Assembly: GCA_946407895.1 (NCBI GenBank)
Contig: CAMJQA010000036.1
Span: forward strand, 1 to 34,920
Length of the DNA: 34,920 bases
Source: an uncultured Prevotellaceae bacterium
GTDB lineage: Bacteria > Bacteroidota > Bacteroidia > Bacteroidales > Bacteroidaceae
Direction: 5' to 3'
Every line of letters starts with the position of its first letter. The stretch's first letter is position 1. The notes under the pieces are model-generated. The model had not been told where the DNA came from. It worked only from the letters and a program-made list of their open reading frames with translations, and did no database searches. The position numbers and the translations under genes were made by a program. Positions 16,438 to 24,322 of the stretch are shown here, piece by piece.

Positions 16438-17949
16438 TTAATGTTTCCGCATTCGTGCGGACGGTATGCCCATTTGTTCACGGTATTTAGCTACAGTTCT
16501 GCGCGCCACAGGGTAGCCTTTTTCCTCCATCATCTTAACCAGCTGCTCATCATTCAGGGGATTCTGCCGGTCCTCGCTCTCAATAAGTTTCTTGAGCGTA
16601 ATCATCAGTTTCCTGTTCGAGACGTCTCCACTCTGCACCTTGGCAGCCTTGTGGGAGAAGAACCACTTCAGGGGATATGTGCCGAAGGAGGTCTGCACGT
16701 ACTTGCTGTTGCAAACGCGGCTCACCACGCTGATGCTGATACCCGATAGGTTTGCCACGTCATCCAGAATCATGGGTTTGAGCAGCGTCTCGTCACCCTC
16801 CAGGAAGAATGGCCTCTGCAGGCGAATGATGGCTTCCATAGTGCGGATCATGCTATCGCGCCGCATGGCTAAGGCATTGATGAAGATTTGTCCGCGCTCC
16901 ACATAGCTTCTCGTAAAACGCATATCCTCCGCCTCGGCACGGCTGATGTGGTCTTTCTCTGCCTCGTACCGTTTCAGCTTCTCCTGGGCATCAGGACTAA
17001 CTATCAGGTCGGGCACATTCCCCTGGTTAAGGGTCATAGTTATATGTCCCTCGGCATCGGTTTCCACAAAGAAGTCTGGTGTTATCTGCATACTTCCGTG
17101 GGCCTCTGTTTCGTGGCCTGCAGAACCCGGACGCGGATTCAGTTTCATTATCTCACGCTGAATGGCCTCTACCTGTGTTCTGGAGAGTTTCATGCGTCGT
17201 TGTATGCGATCCCAGTGCTTGTGTATGAAGTCGTCGTATGAATCCTCCAGTAACTGAATAAGTTGAGCCCTAAGGGGGTTTTTGTAATCCCTGCGCGCCT
17301 GAATGAGCAGGCATTCCTGCAGCGAGCGCGCACCAACGCCAGGCGGGTCGAACTGTTGCAGCACCCGCAGGGCCTTCTCCATCTCCCCTTCCGAGGTATT
17401 CACGGCATGGTAGATCTCCATTTCATCAGCCAGTTGCCATAGATCTTTTTTCAGAAAGCCATTGTCATCAAGCGAACCTATGAGATACTCAACAAGCTGT
17501 TGCTCGTGCTCGGTCAGGTTATACTCTCCTACCTGGCTCATCAGCATGTCGTAGAACGTTTGTGCTTCGCTGTACTCCATGTGTACGCCGTCCTCAGCAT
17601 CATTTCTGGTCTGCAGTAGGTACTCGGGTATGTCATCCTCTGTGCGATAGTCCTTTGCCATATCATCCATGCCTCCGGCATTGTCCCATCCGCCCTCTTC
17701 GTCTTCCGAATCCCCTCGTTCCCCTGCGAGTGGGATATCCTCGGTGGGGACACTTTCCTTTTCAAGCCACGGGTTCTCCATGCACTCATTTTCCACCCTC
17801 TGCTCCAAGGCCTCCAACGAGAGCTCTGTCAGGCGCGTGGCAATGACTTGCTGAGCCGACAGGTTTTGTTGCAGCGTCTGCAACATCAGTTCTTGCTGAA
17901 TCTGTTCGTTCCTCTGTCTCATCGGTTGGATATCTTTGGGTTTGTGCAA
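16438..17949 (-). CDS. rpoN: RNA polymerase sigma-54 factor
   Basis: 503 residues with the three sigma-54 regions. The N-terminal glutamine-rich activator-interacting region is at about residues 10-50 (QELMLQTLQQNLSAQQVIATRLTEL). An acidic linker (about 65-110) precedes the core-binding domain (LVEYLIGSLDDNGFL, LQQFDPPGVGARSLQECLLIQ). The DNA-binding C-terminus contains a helix-turn-helix (LSGISISVVSRVCNSKYVQ) and the RpoN box variant VARRTVAKYREQMGIPSA. Sigma-54 directs -24/-12 promoters and needs AAA+ activators; none is encoded in this window. Start at 17949 gives a 33-base gap from the -7 box; an internal ATG at 17922 is an alternative that trims nine residues. It heads the leftward PAP2-like/purE/ispG run. 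Confidence 0.96.
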   Translation of the reverse strand: MHKPKDIQPMRQRNEQIQQELMLQTLQQNLSAQQVIATRLTELSLEALEQRVENECMENPWLEKESVPTEDIPLAGERGDSEDEEGGWDNAGGMDDMAKDYRTEDDIPEYLLQTRNDAEDGVHMEYSEAQTFYDMLMSQVGEYNLTEHEQQLVEYLIGSLDDNGFLKKDLWQLADEMEIYHAVNTSEGEMEKALRVLQQFDPPGVGARSLQECLLIQARRDYKNPLRAQLIQLLEDSYDDFIHKHWDRIQRRMKLSRTQVEAIQREIMKLNPRPGSAGHETEAHGSMQITPDFFVETDAEGHITMTLNQGNVPDLIVSPDAQEKLKRYEAEKDHISRAEAEDMRFTRSYVERGQIFINALAMRRDSMIRTMEAIIRLQRPFFLEGDETLLKPMILDDVANLSGISISVVSRVCNSKYVQTSFGTYPLKWFFSHKAAKVQSGDVSNRKLMITLKKLIESEDRQNPLNDEQLVKMMEEKGYPVARRTVAKYREQMGIPSARMRKH

Positions 17950-17982
17950 GTATGCGTTTGTCCCCTTTCAGGAATTTCAGTA

Positions 17983-17990
17983 CAAAGATA
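17983..17990 (-). promoter_or_regulatory. -7 promoter element for rpoN
   Basis: The minus strand reads TATCTTTG, matching TAnnTTTG, 33 bases before the rpoN ATG at 17949. No TTTG is found 19-21 bases upstream, so only the -7 box is called. Confidence 0.5.
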
Positions 17991-18103
17991 AGGCATTTTT
18001 TTCATATACGGAATCTGAGCGTTGTTTTTTATATCCATGAGCGCGAAAAATATACTTGAAGCGGTCTTTTCCCCCGAATTAGGAGATTCGGCAGGCTCAG
18101 ATA

Positions 18104-18135
18104 TTTGCATAATCCGATGAAAAGACGTATTTTTG
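18104..18135 (+). promoter_or_regulatory. Promoter for the DUF5009-like gene
   Basis: TTTG at 18104-18107, a 20-nt spacer, then TATTTTTG at 18128-18135. The ATG at 18175 follows 39 bases later. This is one of the clearest promoters in the window and points away from rpoN. Confidence 0.75.
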
Positions 18136-18174
18136 CGGCACGATATCGTTTAATGCATAATATTCTTTTTAGCT

Positions 18175-19287
18175 ATGACAACAGAAAACAAGAACACTCG
18201 TCTGCAATCCCTGGATGCGCTCAGGGGTTTCGACATGTTATTCATTATGGGTGGCGCCGGCCTGCTTATGGCCCTTGCCCAGTGGTTCCCCTGCTCCCTG
18301 ACCGAGGCTATTGCCCGCCAGATGGAGCACGTAGAATGGCACGGTTTGGCTCACCACGACACAATTTTCCCCCTCTTCCTGTTCATTGCCGGTATCTCCT
18401 TCCCCTTCTCGCTCGAGAAACAGCGCCTCAACGGCCGCTCCGAGGGAGCCATCCACGCCAAGGTAATACGCCGCGGCATCACACTGTTCCTGCTGGGCCT
18501 GCTCTATAACGGTTTGCTCAGCAACCTCGACTTTGTTAACCTGCGCTATGCCAGTGTGCTGGCTCGCATAGGTTTTGCCTGGATGTTCGCTGCTCTTATC
18601 TTCATGCACACCAACTGGCGTTCACGCAGCATCATCACGGCAGCCCTGCTGGTGGGTTACTATCTGGTGGTGCGCTTCATCCCGGCTCCCGACGGCATGG
18701 GCGAGGATGTCTTCAGCGCACAGGGTTCCTTTGTAGGTTATGTAGATCGCATCCTGCTTCCGGGGCGTGTGCTCTATGACAATATCGACCCCGAGGGTAT
18801 TCTCAGTATCTTCCCCTCTATCGGCACGGCCTTGCTGGGCATGTTCACCGGTGAGTGGGTAAAGCGCACCGACCAGACTCCCGGCCGTAAGGTATGGGGT
18901 ATGGTTATAGCCGGTATCGTCATGTTGGCAGTAGGCCTTCTGTGGAGCCTCGACTTCCCCATTAACAAGAAGATGTGGACCAGCACCTTCGTCCTCGTGG
19001 TGGGTTCCTATTCCATCCTGATGTTTGCGCTTTTCTACTATATCATCGATGTGCTGGGATGGCGCCGCTGGACACTCTTCTTCACTGTCATCGGCATGAA
19101 CTCCATCACCATCTATCTGGCCCAGCGCTTCATCAACTTCTCCTTTACGGCCGACAAGTTGTTCAGCGGGCTCGTTCATCTCATGCCCGAGTCGTCACAG
19201 GAATTCTTCACCCGCCTGGCCTATATAGCCGTGTGCTGGATATTCCTCTACATACTCTATCGCAAGCGCGTATTCCTGAAGGTATGA
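18175..19287 (+). CDS. DUF5009 / HGSNAT-like (NagX-type) multi-pass membrane protein
   Basis: 370 residues with about ten hydrophobic segments. The N-terminus carries the family signature LQSLDALRGFDMLFIMGGAG, followed by HVEWHGLAHHDTIFPLFLFIAG and SFPFSLEKQRLNGRS. Related proteins are the human lysosomal heparan-alpha-glucosaminide N-acetyltransferase and bacterial NagX, thought to move or acetylate aminosugars at the membrane. In HGSNAT a conserved histidine is acetylated; the HGLAHHD region is the natural candidate here. The activity of the bacterial proteins is not firmly settled, so transferase function is an inference. It is a single-gene unit with its own promoter, convergent with the C69 dipeptidase gene 29 bp away. 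No aminosugar genes are adjacent. Confidence 0.85.
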   Translation: MTTENKNTRLQSLDALRGFDMLFIMGGAGLLMALAQWFPCSLTEAIARQMEHVEWHGLAHHDTIFPLFLFIAGISFPFSLEKQRLNGRSEGAIHAKVIRRGITLFLLGLLYNGLLSNLDFVNLRYASVLARIGFAWMFAALIFMHTNWRSRSIITAALLVGYYLVVRFIPAPDGMGEDVFSAQGSFVGYVDRILLPGRVLYDNIDPEGILSIFPSIGTALLGMFTGEWVKRTDQTPGRKVWGMVIAGIVMLAVGLLWSLDFPINKKMWTSTFVLVVGSYSILMFALFYYIIDVLGWRRWTLFFTVIGMNSITIYLAQRFINFSFTADKLFSGLVHLMPESSQEFFTRLAYIAVCWIFLYILYRKRVFLKV

Positions 19288-19316
19288 GCTGAACTTTAAA
19301 CTTTGAACCTTCACAC

Positions 19317-20930
19317 CTAGAACCCCGTCCACGTCTGACGCCAGATGTAGCGTGCCATCTCGTCCCATCGGGCTATAGTGGCACCAAAGAAATCGGCGGT
19401 ATAATCGTTCAGCAGGGCCTCGGCTTTCCCGGGGTCCTGTTTGTTTTCCTCCTGCCAGGCCTGCTCCAGTATGGGCAACTCGCGCAACCCTTTCTCCATG
19501 AAGTGGTCGCGCAGGGGCTCCAGTGTCTGCCGATAGACACCCCATTTCACCGTAGCCAGGCGGTTCGCTTTGCGGTAGTGCCACAGGGCAGCATCATCGC
19601 GGTCCGAGTGCTGCCCGCAAATGCGCAGGGGCTGAGGCAGCTTCGTCGTACCGCTGAAGATGGGGAAGCGTGGGCTCTGCCCTGGGTTGTCCAAGGCCAT
19701 CCATACCACACCGCCCACCTCGTCGGGCAACCATCCGCGCAACTGGATGAGCGTGCTATAGGCACACCAGGGGACACTGACCGTGCGTATGTTCTTCATC
19801 GTAGAGTCCCCCATCGCGTAGTACATCTTTATCTCATCGGGCCTCATCCAGGGGTTCGACACGGGCGATACGATGCTGTCGGGCTCTCCATCCTTGCCCG
19901 CCTTGGGATTGGGTATGCGGTGGCGTCCGGCCAGGCTCTTTTCCGTACCCTCGTAATAACTGCCCAGCAAGCGCGACACCTCCTTGGGGCTTACCTTGTG
20001 GTCGGGCTTCACGCTCAGGGGCAGTTCCTCCACCGTATCGCTCAGGCACAGCGATGGCGCCAGGGTGGAGAGGATGAAGTGTTCGCGTACGCTGTAGTTC
20101 TTCACCTCATCATTATAGTTCCCGCCGCCGTATGCCTTCCAAAAGCAGAACTCGCCCTTGCCGTCCCAAAGCTTCATTCGGCGAGCTACGTCAAAGACGT
20201 TGTCCGAAGCCATATAACGGTCCGGATTACTCAAGTCGAGGACACCGATGCGCGGATTATTGGCCGAGACGGCCACCTCATCGTCCGGAATACGTACTGC
20301 AGCCCATACGCCGCCCAGCTTCTTGGGCCCTTCGCCGAAGATCTCGAAGAACCATGCCTCCTCCTTATCGGCAATCGTCAGGCATTCACCGCTGTCTCCA
20401 TACCCGTACTTCTTAACGAGTTCTCCCATCAGGCGTATGGCATCGCGGGCCGTGGTGCAACGCTCCAGGGCTATGCGCTGCAGTTCCTCAATCATGAACA
20501 TACCCCGGCGGTTCTGCAATGTGTCGCGCCCCGTAATGGTGGTCTCGCCCATAGCCAGTTGCTTTTCGTTGATGCAGGGATAGGCCGTGTCCAGGTAGCG
20601 GAAGGTGTGAGCCGCCTGCGGAATCTCGCCCGCGCATTTCACACCCGTGCTGTCCTCGGGTGTCTGCGTATGCATGCGTCCCTTGTATATGGATGCCTTC
20701 TCACCCTCCTTATGGTCCTTGGCCGGTATGATGTTCATCCAGGTGCGGTACCACGAGTCGCACGTATGCGACGTCATTACCGAGCCGTCGGTCGAGGCGG
20801 CACGCCCCACCAGGATACTGGTGCAGGACATGCGCTCAGGGGCGGCGTCCTCCTGTGCCGATAGCCTATGGAGGGGCAGGATACTTAAGATTATAATATA
20901 ATGTATCTTTAGGAATGGAATGCGGTTCAT
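19317..20930 (-). CDS. Secreted C69-family dipeptidase
   Basis: 537 residues with an N-terminal signal peptide (IHYIIILSILPLHRLSA, cleavage near residue 25). The catalytic N-terminal-nucleophile cysteine of peptidase family C69 fits C36 in MSCTSILVGRAASTDGSVM; in this family the cysteine is exposed by processing. Further family motifs are MFMIEELQRIALERCTTARDAI, EAWFFEIFGEGPKKLGGVWAAVRIPDDEVAVSANNPRI and MRPDEIKMYYAMGDSTMKNIRTVSVPWCAYST. Members such as PepD of lactobacilli cleave dipeptides; Bacteroidales often export several copies to digest peptides. The gene follows the HIT-family gene after 43 bp on the same strand and converges with the DUF5009-like gene. Confidence 0.92.
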   Translation of the reverse strand: MNRIPFLKIHYIIILSILPLHRLSAQEDAAPERMSCTSILVGRAASTDGSVMTSHTCDSWYRTWMNIIPAKDHKEGEKASIYKGRMHTQTPEDSTGVKCAGEIPQAAHTFRYLDTAYPCINEKQLAMGETTITGRDTLQNRRGMFMIEELQRIALERCTTARDAIRLMGELVKKYGYGDSGECLTIADKEEAWFFEIFGEGPKKLGGVWAAVRIPDDEVAVSANNPRIGVLDLSNPDRYMASDNVFDVARRMKLWDGKGEFCFWKAYGGGNYNDEVKNYSVREHFILSTLAPSLCLSDTVEELPLSVKPDHKVSPKEVSRLLGSYYEGTEKSLAGRHRIPNPKAGKDGEPDSIVSPVSNPWMRPDEIKMYYAMGDSTMKNIRTVSVPWCAYSTLIQLRGWLPDEVGGVVWMALDNPGQSPRFPIFSGTTKLPQPLRICGQHSDRDDAALWHYRKANRLATVKWGVYRQTLEPLRDHFMEKGLRELPILEQAWQEENKQDPGKAEALLNDYTADFFGATIARWDEMARYIWRQTWTGF

Positions 20931-20973
20931 AATGCGAGTTCTTAAAGGTGAACTGTCTAATAAGCAAAAAGCA

Positions 20974-21366
20974 CTAAAGCTGGGCTTTAATGCTGTTTGC
21001 TATTTCTGTGAATTCCTCGGGCGTAAGCTCCAGGTGGGGGTTGGTGAAGCGCATGTCCTTCTCGGTCTGCATGGGTACCAGGTGGATGTGGGCATGGGGT
21101 ACCTCAAGTCCCAGCACGCATTGGCCGACCTTCACACACGGGATGGCCTTCTTGATGGCTATCGCCACCTTCTTGGCAAATACCTGCAAGCCAGCCAGTT
21201 CGTCATCGTCCAGGTCAAAGATATAGTCCACCTCGCGCTTGGGAATGACCAGGGTATGGCCCTTCGTCAGGGGACTGATGTCAAGGAATGCGTAGTAACG
21301 CTCGTCTTCTGCTATCTTGTAGCTGGGAATCTCTCCCGCTACGATACGTGAGAATATTGTTGCCAT
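20974..21366 (-). CDS. HIT-family (histidine triad) nucleotide-binding protein
   Basis: 130 residues from the ATG at 21366 (MATIFSRIVAGEIPSYKIAE), a typical HIT start; an in-frame upstream start at 21405 would add 13 residues encoded by repeat DNA and is rejected. The histidine triad HAHIHLV is at 101-106 with H101, H103 and H105, and FLDISPLTKGHTLVIPKREVDYIFDL is the conserved nucleotide-binding strand pair. HIT hydrolases of the HinT branch cleave adenosine phosphoramidates and similar nucleotides. It lies downstream of greA on the same strand, separated by the repeat element at 21381-21506, and 43 bp upstream of the C69 dipeptidase gene. Confidence 0.94.
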   Translation of the reverse strand: MATIFSRIVAGEIPSYKIAEDERYYAFLDISPLTKGHTLVIPKREVDYIFDLDDDELAGLQVFAKKVAIAIKKAIPCVKVGQCVLGLEVPHAHIHLVPMQTEKDMRFTNPHLELTPEEFTEIANSIKAQL

Positions 21367-21380
21367 AGGATATAATAAAA

Positions 21381-21506
21381 GTTCAAAAGCCCTTCGGGCG
21401 TTCAAGGTTCAAAGTTCAAAAGGTTGACCTTCGGTCTTCGTCTGTCACGACTCGGTCATTCGTAAGCAAGCTTCCGATGGCGCTCGCTGCTCCAGACGTT
21501 CAAAAG
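21381..21506. repeat. Structure-rich intergenic repeat, copy B
   Basis: This element lies between greA and the HIT gene. GTTCAAAAG occurs at 21381-21389, 21414-21422 and 21498-21506, so the core is bracketed in direct orientation as in copy A. It contains the small hairpin GCCCTTCGGGC (21389-21399) and shares AAGCAAGCTTC (21464-21474) and ATGGCGCTCGCTGCTCCA (21477-21494) with copy A. The order and spacing of these blocks differ by insertions or deletions; copy B is about half the length of copy A. Confidence 0.6.
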
Positions 21507-21536
21507 GTACTTGGTCAAATAATACTTGTCAAATGG

Positions 21537-22007
21537 TTATTCCTCGTAGCTGATGCCTGTTACCTCCAGCTGAATAATACCCTGGGGCACCTTTATGCTG
21601 GCCACCTCGCCCACCTTCTTGCCCAGCAGGCCCTGTGCAATAGGTGTGCTTACGGCTATCTTGCCCTCGCGCAGGTTAGCTTCCGTATCGCTCACAATTC
21701 GGTATTTCATCTTCATGCCCGTCTTCACGTTCTTCAGCTCCACGCTGGCCAGAATCTGCACGGTGCTGGCGTCCATGTGGGTCATGTCGATAATCTTTGC
21801 CTCCATGATGCTCTTCTTCAGCAGGGCAATCTTCGTTTCCAGTTTTCCCTGAGCCTCCTTGGCTGCATCATACTCAGCATTTTCGCTCAAGTCGCCCTTG
21901 TCGCGGGCTTCTGCAATAGCAGCACTGGCAGCGGGGCGTTCCACGCTCTCCAGATGCTGTAGTTCGGCCACCAGTTTGTCGTAGCCGCTTTGTGACATGT
22001 ATGCCAT
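21537..22007 (-). CDS. greA: Transcription elongation factor GreA
   Basis: 156 residues, the usual GreA length. The N-terminal antiparallel coiled coil holds the family signature ARDKGDLSENAEYDAAKEAQGKLE (about 50-73), with the acidic tip DLSENAEYD that reaches into the RNA polymerase secondary channel to stimulate transcript cleavage. The C-terminal FKBP-like domain shows MKYRIVSDTEANLREGKIAVSTPIAQGLLGKKVGEVASI. Start MAYMSQSGYDKLVAELQHL matches family starts. A strong promoter lies about 160 bases upstream, leaving an unusually long leader. It is the first gene of the greA/HIT/C69 leftward run. Confidence 0.96.
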   Translation of the reverse strand: MAYMSQSGYDKLVAELQHLESVERPAASAAIAEARDKGDLSENAEYDAAKEAQGKLETKIALLKKSIMEAKIIDMTHMDASTVQILASVELKNVKTGMKMKYRIVSDTEANLREGKIAVSTPIAQGLLGKKVGEVASIKVPQGIIQLEVTGISYEE

Positions 22008-22099
22008 TTCTCTGTTCGTTTTGGGGGCCTTTCCATCAATCCGTTTCCGGCAGGCCCGGTTAGCAATAGTTTAGTTTCACTCTTCGGCGAAATAACAAA

Positions 22100-22145
22100 A
22101 AGAAAGAATCCCAGCATTTTATGGCCGGAACCCTCGTTCTTTCTT
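22100..22145 (-). promoter_or_regulatory. Terminator-like hairpin in the greA leader
   Basis: On the minus strand AAGAAAGAA (22145-22137) can pair with TTCTTTCTT (22108-22100) around a 28-nt loop that can itself fold in part, and the stem is followed by TTTTGTTATTT. It lies about 20-60 nt after the expected start of the greA transcript. Its form suggests an attenuator or a leader structure, but no known riboswitch is recognised. Confidence 0.35.
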
Positions 22146-22167
22146 GCTATCACCTTTGTTTCGAAGG

Positions 22168-22199
22168 CAAAGGTACGGCTTTCCCCCAAAACCTCCAAA
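22168..22199 (-). promoter_or_regulatory. Promoter for greA
   Basis: On the minus strand TTTG (22199-22196), a 20-nt spacer and TACCTTTG (22175-22168) match the Bacteroidetes consensus in full. The greA ATG is at 22007, so the leader would be about 150 nt. Confidence 0.75.
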
Positions 22200-22381
22200 C
22201 TTTTCGCTCTTTTTTTTCTTAAAAGAATATTATATGCCCTAATTCCAAGTATTAATAGTAACAATTGCAAGCATTAATTGTAACTTTGGCTCTATATAGT
22301 CACCAGCGTCCATACTAAAGTCATGCGAACGGAATTCCACCCTGTAGAACGATGTGTTCAAAGTAGTAGAATGAACCAAAC

Positions 22382-22516
22382 AATACTATTGCGGAGTGAA
22401 TGGAATACTATTGCGGCAGTGGATGGAATACTATTGCGGCAGTGGATGGAATACTATTGCGGCAGTGGATGGAATACTATTTCGGAGTGAAAAGCCCCCT
22501 ATTGCGGCAGGGACGG
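22382..22516. repeat. Tandem array of six 22-23 bp units
   Basis: Units begin at 22382, 22404, 22427, 22450, 22473 and 22495. The three central units are identical (AATACTATTGCGGCAGTGG plus ATGG, 23 bp). The first and fifth are 22 bp and carry GGAGTGAA in place of GGCAGTGG, and the sixth is a degenerate CTATTGCGGCAGGGACGG. The unit length is not a multiple of three and no gene spans the array, so it is non-coding. There are no unique spacers between units, so it is not a CRISPR array. Confidence 0.9.
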
Positions 22517-22592
22517 AAAGCCGCAGCACACCTAAGGCCGCATCCCTATTTACTTTTTTCCCCTGACTTGTTTACTCTTTTACAAAAAAATC

Positions 22593-22624
22593 TTTGGCGG
22601 TATAATTTATTTGCCCTACCTTTG
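22593..22624 (+). promoter_or_regulatory. Strong promoter with no recognised downstream gene
   Basis: TTTG at 22593-22596, a 20-nt spacer, then TACCTTTG at 22617-22624. It points rightward into 22631-23030, where no convincing protein gene lies, and toward the 3' end of the leftward ompA operon. Confidence 0.7.
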
Positions 22625-22630
22625 CAACCG

Positions 22631-23030
22631 AAACAACGCCTAAGGGCATTATAGAGTCTTCTGCCACATTCTATCCGCGCTGGCAGTATCAAACGTGCCT
22701 AATAGGCATAAGTGACCTGTCTGATGATTACAATGGGCAAGGAGGAATGAAACAGTTTTTCTACCATTTTGAGTAATAGCAGGAACAAAAGATAAGGAAT
22801 ATTAGGATATAAAGAGGATTCTCCACGGCTATGTTCCACCGGTTCCAGGACAATCACATGGCAGTATTCTACGACCTGCATTCGGGGGAGAACAAGGCGT
22901 TTATCGATGTGGATACCGATGTAATAGGACATAACCACCACGCAGCGAACATGCATGCCTTGCAAAGAGGCGGCAGTAAAATATGCTTGGGGGGATGCTC
23001 CCCCAATAAGCATATTGTAATAGTTTTTTG
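22631..23030 (+). ncRNA. Candidate non-coding RNA of about 400 nt
   Basis: The interval is bounded by a consensus promoter and by a hairpin at 22980-23016 (AATATGCTT with AAGCATATT, inner GGGGG with CCCCC), after which a run of six T occurs at 23024-23029. A smaller hairpin, TGCCT-AAT-AGGCA, is at 22696-22708. I see no RNase P RNA, tmRNA or tRNA landmarks. Two very short frames follow ATG codons (MITMGKEE; MKQFFYHFE), and a 66-codon frame at 22831-23031 runs through the hairpin; none looks like a known protein. The call is by elimination; a short peptide gene or a relic are the alternatives. Confidence 0.4.
22980..23016. terminator. Hairpin at the end of the candidate RNA
   Basis: Nine base pairs (22980-22988 with 23008-23016) plus an inner G5/C5 stem. 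On the plus strand the T run (23024-23029) begins eight bases after the stem; on the minus strand TTTTAC follows directly. It could act weakly in either direction. Confidence 0.45.
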
Positions 23031-23071
23031 ATTTCAACGATGCGTTATCCGGCTCTTGCGTATTCGAACCA

Positions 23072-23106
23072 AAAGAGGGTGTGCCAAATCGTGGCACACC
23101 CTCTTT
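23072..23106 (-). terminator. Strong rho-independent terminator of the ompA operon
   Basis: AAAGAGGGTGTGCCA (23072-23086) and TGGCACACCCTCTTT (23092-23106) are perfect 15-base complements with a five-base loop. On the minus strand the stem ends in CTCTTTT, fitting termination 38 bases after the stop of the last ompA gene. It would also work on transcripts arriving from the left. Confidence 0.85.
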
Positions 23107-23143
23107 CATATACTATATTATATATAGGCACAGTGCCTATATC

Positions 23144-24295
23144 TTACTTGGCACGATAGCGAACCTCCTTGGTACGATACTTCTTGACGGTGTACTGGTC
23201 CTTAACGTCCTTCAGACCGGTGGCGGTGATGATGGTCACACGGTTCTTGTCGTTCTCGGCGAAGGGCTGTACGGTGTCGCCAAAGTACTCGGCGGTGATG
23301 ATGCTGGGATCTACACCTGCGTCAACCAGGGCCTTTACAGCCTTCTCGCTGCGCTGCTGAGAATAACCCATGTTGATCTTGGGGTTACCGGTCTGTACGT
23401 CGGCATACGACTTCAGGCTGACCTTGCACTCACGATGGTCCTTCAGGAAGGCACCGATGGCTGCCAGCTGAGCGGCAGCGGGATCGTTCAGATCGGGATC
23501 GCCGAACTCGCTCTCGCGAATCTTGTAGAACACGTTCCAGGTAACGGTACCGTCCTCAACACGGGGTGAGTAGGCAATGTCGTCGTACCAGATGGTATCG
23601 ATGCGGGTCTCCCATACTTCTTCCTTGACGGGTTTCTTCTTGTAACCGAACTTGAAGGCTACACCTACCTGTGCGGTGAGCTGCCAGTCGTCCTTGTTGT
23701 TGACCTTGCTGTTGTAGCGGTCGCTCAGGCTGTTGGCTGCAACCTCCAGGTTGAGGCTGACGTTCTTGTGCACGTTCCAGTCGAGCTGGGCACCAACGCG
23801 TGCGTTATGGCTGAAGCGGTCCTTCTCGTAGGCCATAGGCATCAGGTTCTTCATGGCAAAGGCATCGTCGTTGTCCCATGCATAGTTGAGACCGATACCG
23901 CCAATCAGGTAAACGTTGAGGGGATAGTAGTTCTTGCGTCCGAAGAGGGTTACGAGGTTAAGCATCAGGTCGAGGTCGGAGGTCAGATACTTGTAGTCGT
24001 ACTTCTGGTCGAAACCGGTGCTCCGGAAACCGCCCTTGTTCCACATGCCGTTGAAGTGCAGGCGAGCACCCACTACAGGAGTGAAGAAACTACCGATGCT
24101 GAGGCTGGCCGTAGGCGTAATCAGCTTCAGGTTGTCATAGTTAGTGAAAGTTGTCTGGGCACCACCCTGCACGCCTACGAAGACATAGGGATAGGGCTTA
24201 TAGTCCAAACCATCATCGGCATCCTGCGCACTGGCGGTTGCCGTAACGCCCAGCATCAAGAGAGCTGTGGCAAACAGATTTTTGTACTTGAACAT
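23144..24295 (-). CDS. OmpA-family outer membrane protein, downstream paralogue
   Basis: 383 residues with a signal peptide (MFKYKNLFATALLMLGVTATASAQ). The N-terminal part (about 30-215) is an OmpA-like beta-barrel rich in alternating aromatic strands (VFVGVQGGAQTTF, VGARLHFNGMWNKGG). The C-terminal peptidoglycan-binding OmpA domain spans about 250-370: LKSYADVQTGNPKINMGYSQ, QRSEKAVKALVDAGVD and ITAEYFGDTVQPFAENDKNR, retaining the aspartate and arginine that usually hold diaminopimelate. It follows its paralogue by 27 bp on the same strand and ends before a strong terminator. The C-terminal domain is almost identical to the paralogue's, while the barrels differ. Role: structural tether between outer membrane and cell wall; these are usually abundant proteins. 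Confidence 0.93.
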   Translation of the reverse strand: MFKYKNLFATALLMLGVTATASAQDADDGLDYKPYPYVFVGVQGGAQTTFTNYDNLKLITPTASLSIGSFFTPVVGARLHFNGMWNKGGFRSTGFDQKYDYKYLTSDLDLMLNLVTLFGRKNYYPLNVYLIGGIGLNYAWDNDDAFAMKNLMPMAYEKDRFSHNARVGAQLDWNVHKNVSLNLEVAANSLSDRYNSKVNNKDDWQLTAQVGVAFKFGYKKKPVKEEVWETRIDTIWYDDIAYSPRVEDGTVTWNVFYKIRESEFGDPDLNDPAAAQLAAIGAFLKDHRECKVSLKSYADVQTGNPKINMGYSQQRSEKAVKALVDAGVDPSIITAEYFGDTVQPFAENDKNRVTIITATGLKDVKDQYTVKKYRTKEVRYRAK

Positions 24296-24322
24296 TTGAT
24301 TATTTTTTTAAAATGATGATTC

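Larger units (their letters stand above)
22008..23143. other. Long region without a convincing protein gene
   Basis: From left to right it holds the greA leader and promoter (to 22199), an AT-rich stretch (22200-22330) with a possible rightward -7 box TAACTTTG at 22281-22288, the tandem array (22382-22516), an orphan promoter (22593-22624), the candidate RNA interval and the ompA terminator (23072-23106). Open frames here are short or cross the hairpins and resemble no family I recognise. Confidence 0.7.

Noticed and set aside
22382..22516. CRISPR array
   Set aside because: Units are contiguous with no unique spacers, and no cas gene is near.
22831..23031. 66-codon plus-strand protein gene
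   Set aside because: The frame passes through the hairpin at 22980-23016 and ends in its T run; the product resembles no family. Kept only as an alternative to the ncRNA call.
23055..23072. tRNA T-loop-like sequence (GGTTCGAATAC on the minus strand)
   Set aside because: The bases flanking the loop do not form a T stem and no acceptor or anticodon arms are found around it.
22699..23109. 136-codon minus-strand protein gene
   Set aside because: It would start inside the ompA terminator and cross another hairpin; no signal or domain is recognised.
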